From assembly GCA_017999215.1 (NCBI GenBank), contig JAGOBQ010000206.1:1-7464 (forward strand): a stretch of 7,464 bases of DNA, read 5' to 3'. The notes under the pieces are model-generated. The model worked only from the letters and a program-made list of their open reading frames with translations, was not told the DNA's origin and ran no database searches. A program made the translations under genes and the position numbers. Below, in pieces: positions 7,337-7,464 of this stretch (position 1 is its first letter; every line of letters begins with the position of its first letter). This DNA is from Thermoanaerobaculia bacterium. Lineage in GTDB: Bacteria > Acidobacteriota > Thermoanaerobaculia > UBA5066.

Positions 7337-7464
7337 CTCGCAGAGGGCGAGGACCCGGTTCAGCTTGTCCGGGTTGACCTGCCGCACGACCTTGTCGTTG
7401 ACGAGGAGCGCCGGGGCGAGGCCGCAGGCCCCGATGCAGCGCATGACCTCGAGCGTGAACTTCC
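7334..7464 (-). CDS. hydC: NuoE/HydC-like [2Fe-2S] subunit, C-terminal fragment
   Basis: Only the last 42 codons are in the window; the gene runs off the right edge. The readable end contains VMRCIGACGLAPALLVND, which is the second half of the thioredoxin-like [2Fe-2S] site of NuoE-family proteins: Cys-x3-Cys followed by the AP...VN signature. It ends NRVLALCE before TGA. The first Cys pair (C-x4-C) and the helical N-terminus would lie outside. In complex I and in HydABC hydrogenases this subunit binds next to NuoF/HydB and carries one [2Fe-2S] cluster. Its place directly upstream of hydB, with only a 14-base gap to the preferred hydB start, agrees with that role. Promoter and operon start are not visible. 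Confidence 0.9.
   Translation of the reverse strand, partial: KFTLEVMRCIGACGLAPALLVNDKVVRQVNPDKLNRVLALCE

Noticed and set aside
4215..7337. The hydB-gltD fusion as an assembly or frameshift artefact
   Set aside because: One frame carries motifs of both modules with normal spacing and uniform composition across the junction, and no internal ribosome binding site plus start stood out near residue 560. A homologue survey is still the decisive test.
1..7464. CRISPR arrays, tRNA or rRNA genes, insertion sequences, phage or defence genes
   Set aside because: No spaced repeats, tRNA-like cloverleaf, rRNA segments or transposase motifs were seen; nearly all of the window is filled by four coding regions.

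Overview
The window is very GC-rich, with strong G/C at third codon positions. All genes lie on the minus strand, so transcription runs from position 7464 towards position 1. It reads as a piece of a genome from a high-GC anaerobe or facultative fermenter. The mix of a secreted prolyl oligopeptidase and a NAD(P)-linked [FeFe] hydrogenase would suit an Acidobacteriota-like or similar soil, sediment or gut bacterium. That placement is an inference from composition and gene types; no marker gene fixes the taxon.

Right part (7464 to 2402): the distal end of a multimeric [FeFe]-hydrogenase operon in the order hydC (only its last 42 codons) - hydB - hydA. The genes are tightly coupled: the hydC stop overlaps a possible hydB start, and only 10 bases separate hydB from hydA, with the hydA ribosome binding site overlapping the hydB stop codon. 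HydA is a complete 600-residue catalytic subunit with an N-terminal [2Fe-2S] domain, a His-Cys3 [4Fe-4S] site, two [4Fe-4S] ferredoxin clusters, the H-cluster domain and a small-subunit-like tail. HydC and the first half of HydB are the usual NuoE/NuoF-type diaphorase that passes electrons between NADH and the hydrogenase.

The notable item is hydB. Instead of ending in the tandem [4Fe-4S] ferredoxin domain usual for HydB, it is fused in frame to a complete glutamate synthase small-subunit/NfnB-like flavoprotein with its own cysteine-rich [4Fe-4S] region, FAD site and apparent NADPH site. One polypeptide thus seems to carry an NADH/FMN site and an NADPH/FAD site and sits next to an H2-forming subunit. 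My inference is a complex that links H2, NADH, NADPH and perhaps ferredoxin, in effect a hydrogenase merged with an Nfn/Stn-like transhydrogenase. HydA also has a variant H-cluster motif, TSCSPGW in place of TSCCPxW.

Left part (2401 to 1): a 159-base intergenic region holds a strong hairpin that probably ends the hydrogenase transcript and a TATGAT -10-like hexamer for the next gene. An intact secreted prolyl oligopeptidase (S9A family) follows, and then a second strong GC hairpin near the window's left edge. The peptidase looks like a separate transcription unit with no clear functional tie to the hydrogenase beyond peptide and amino-acid fermentation in general.
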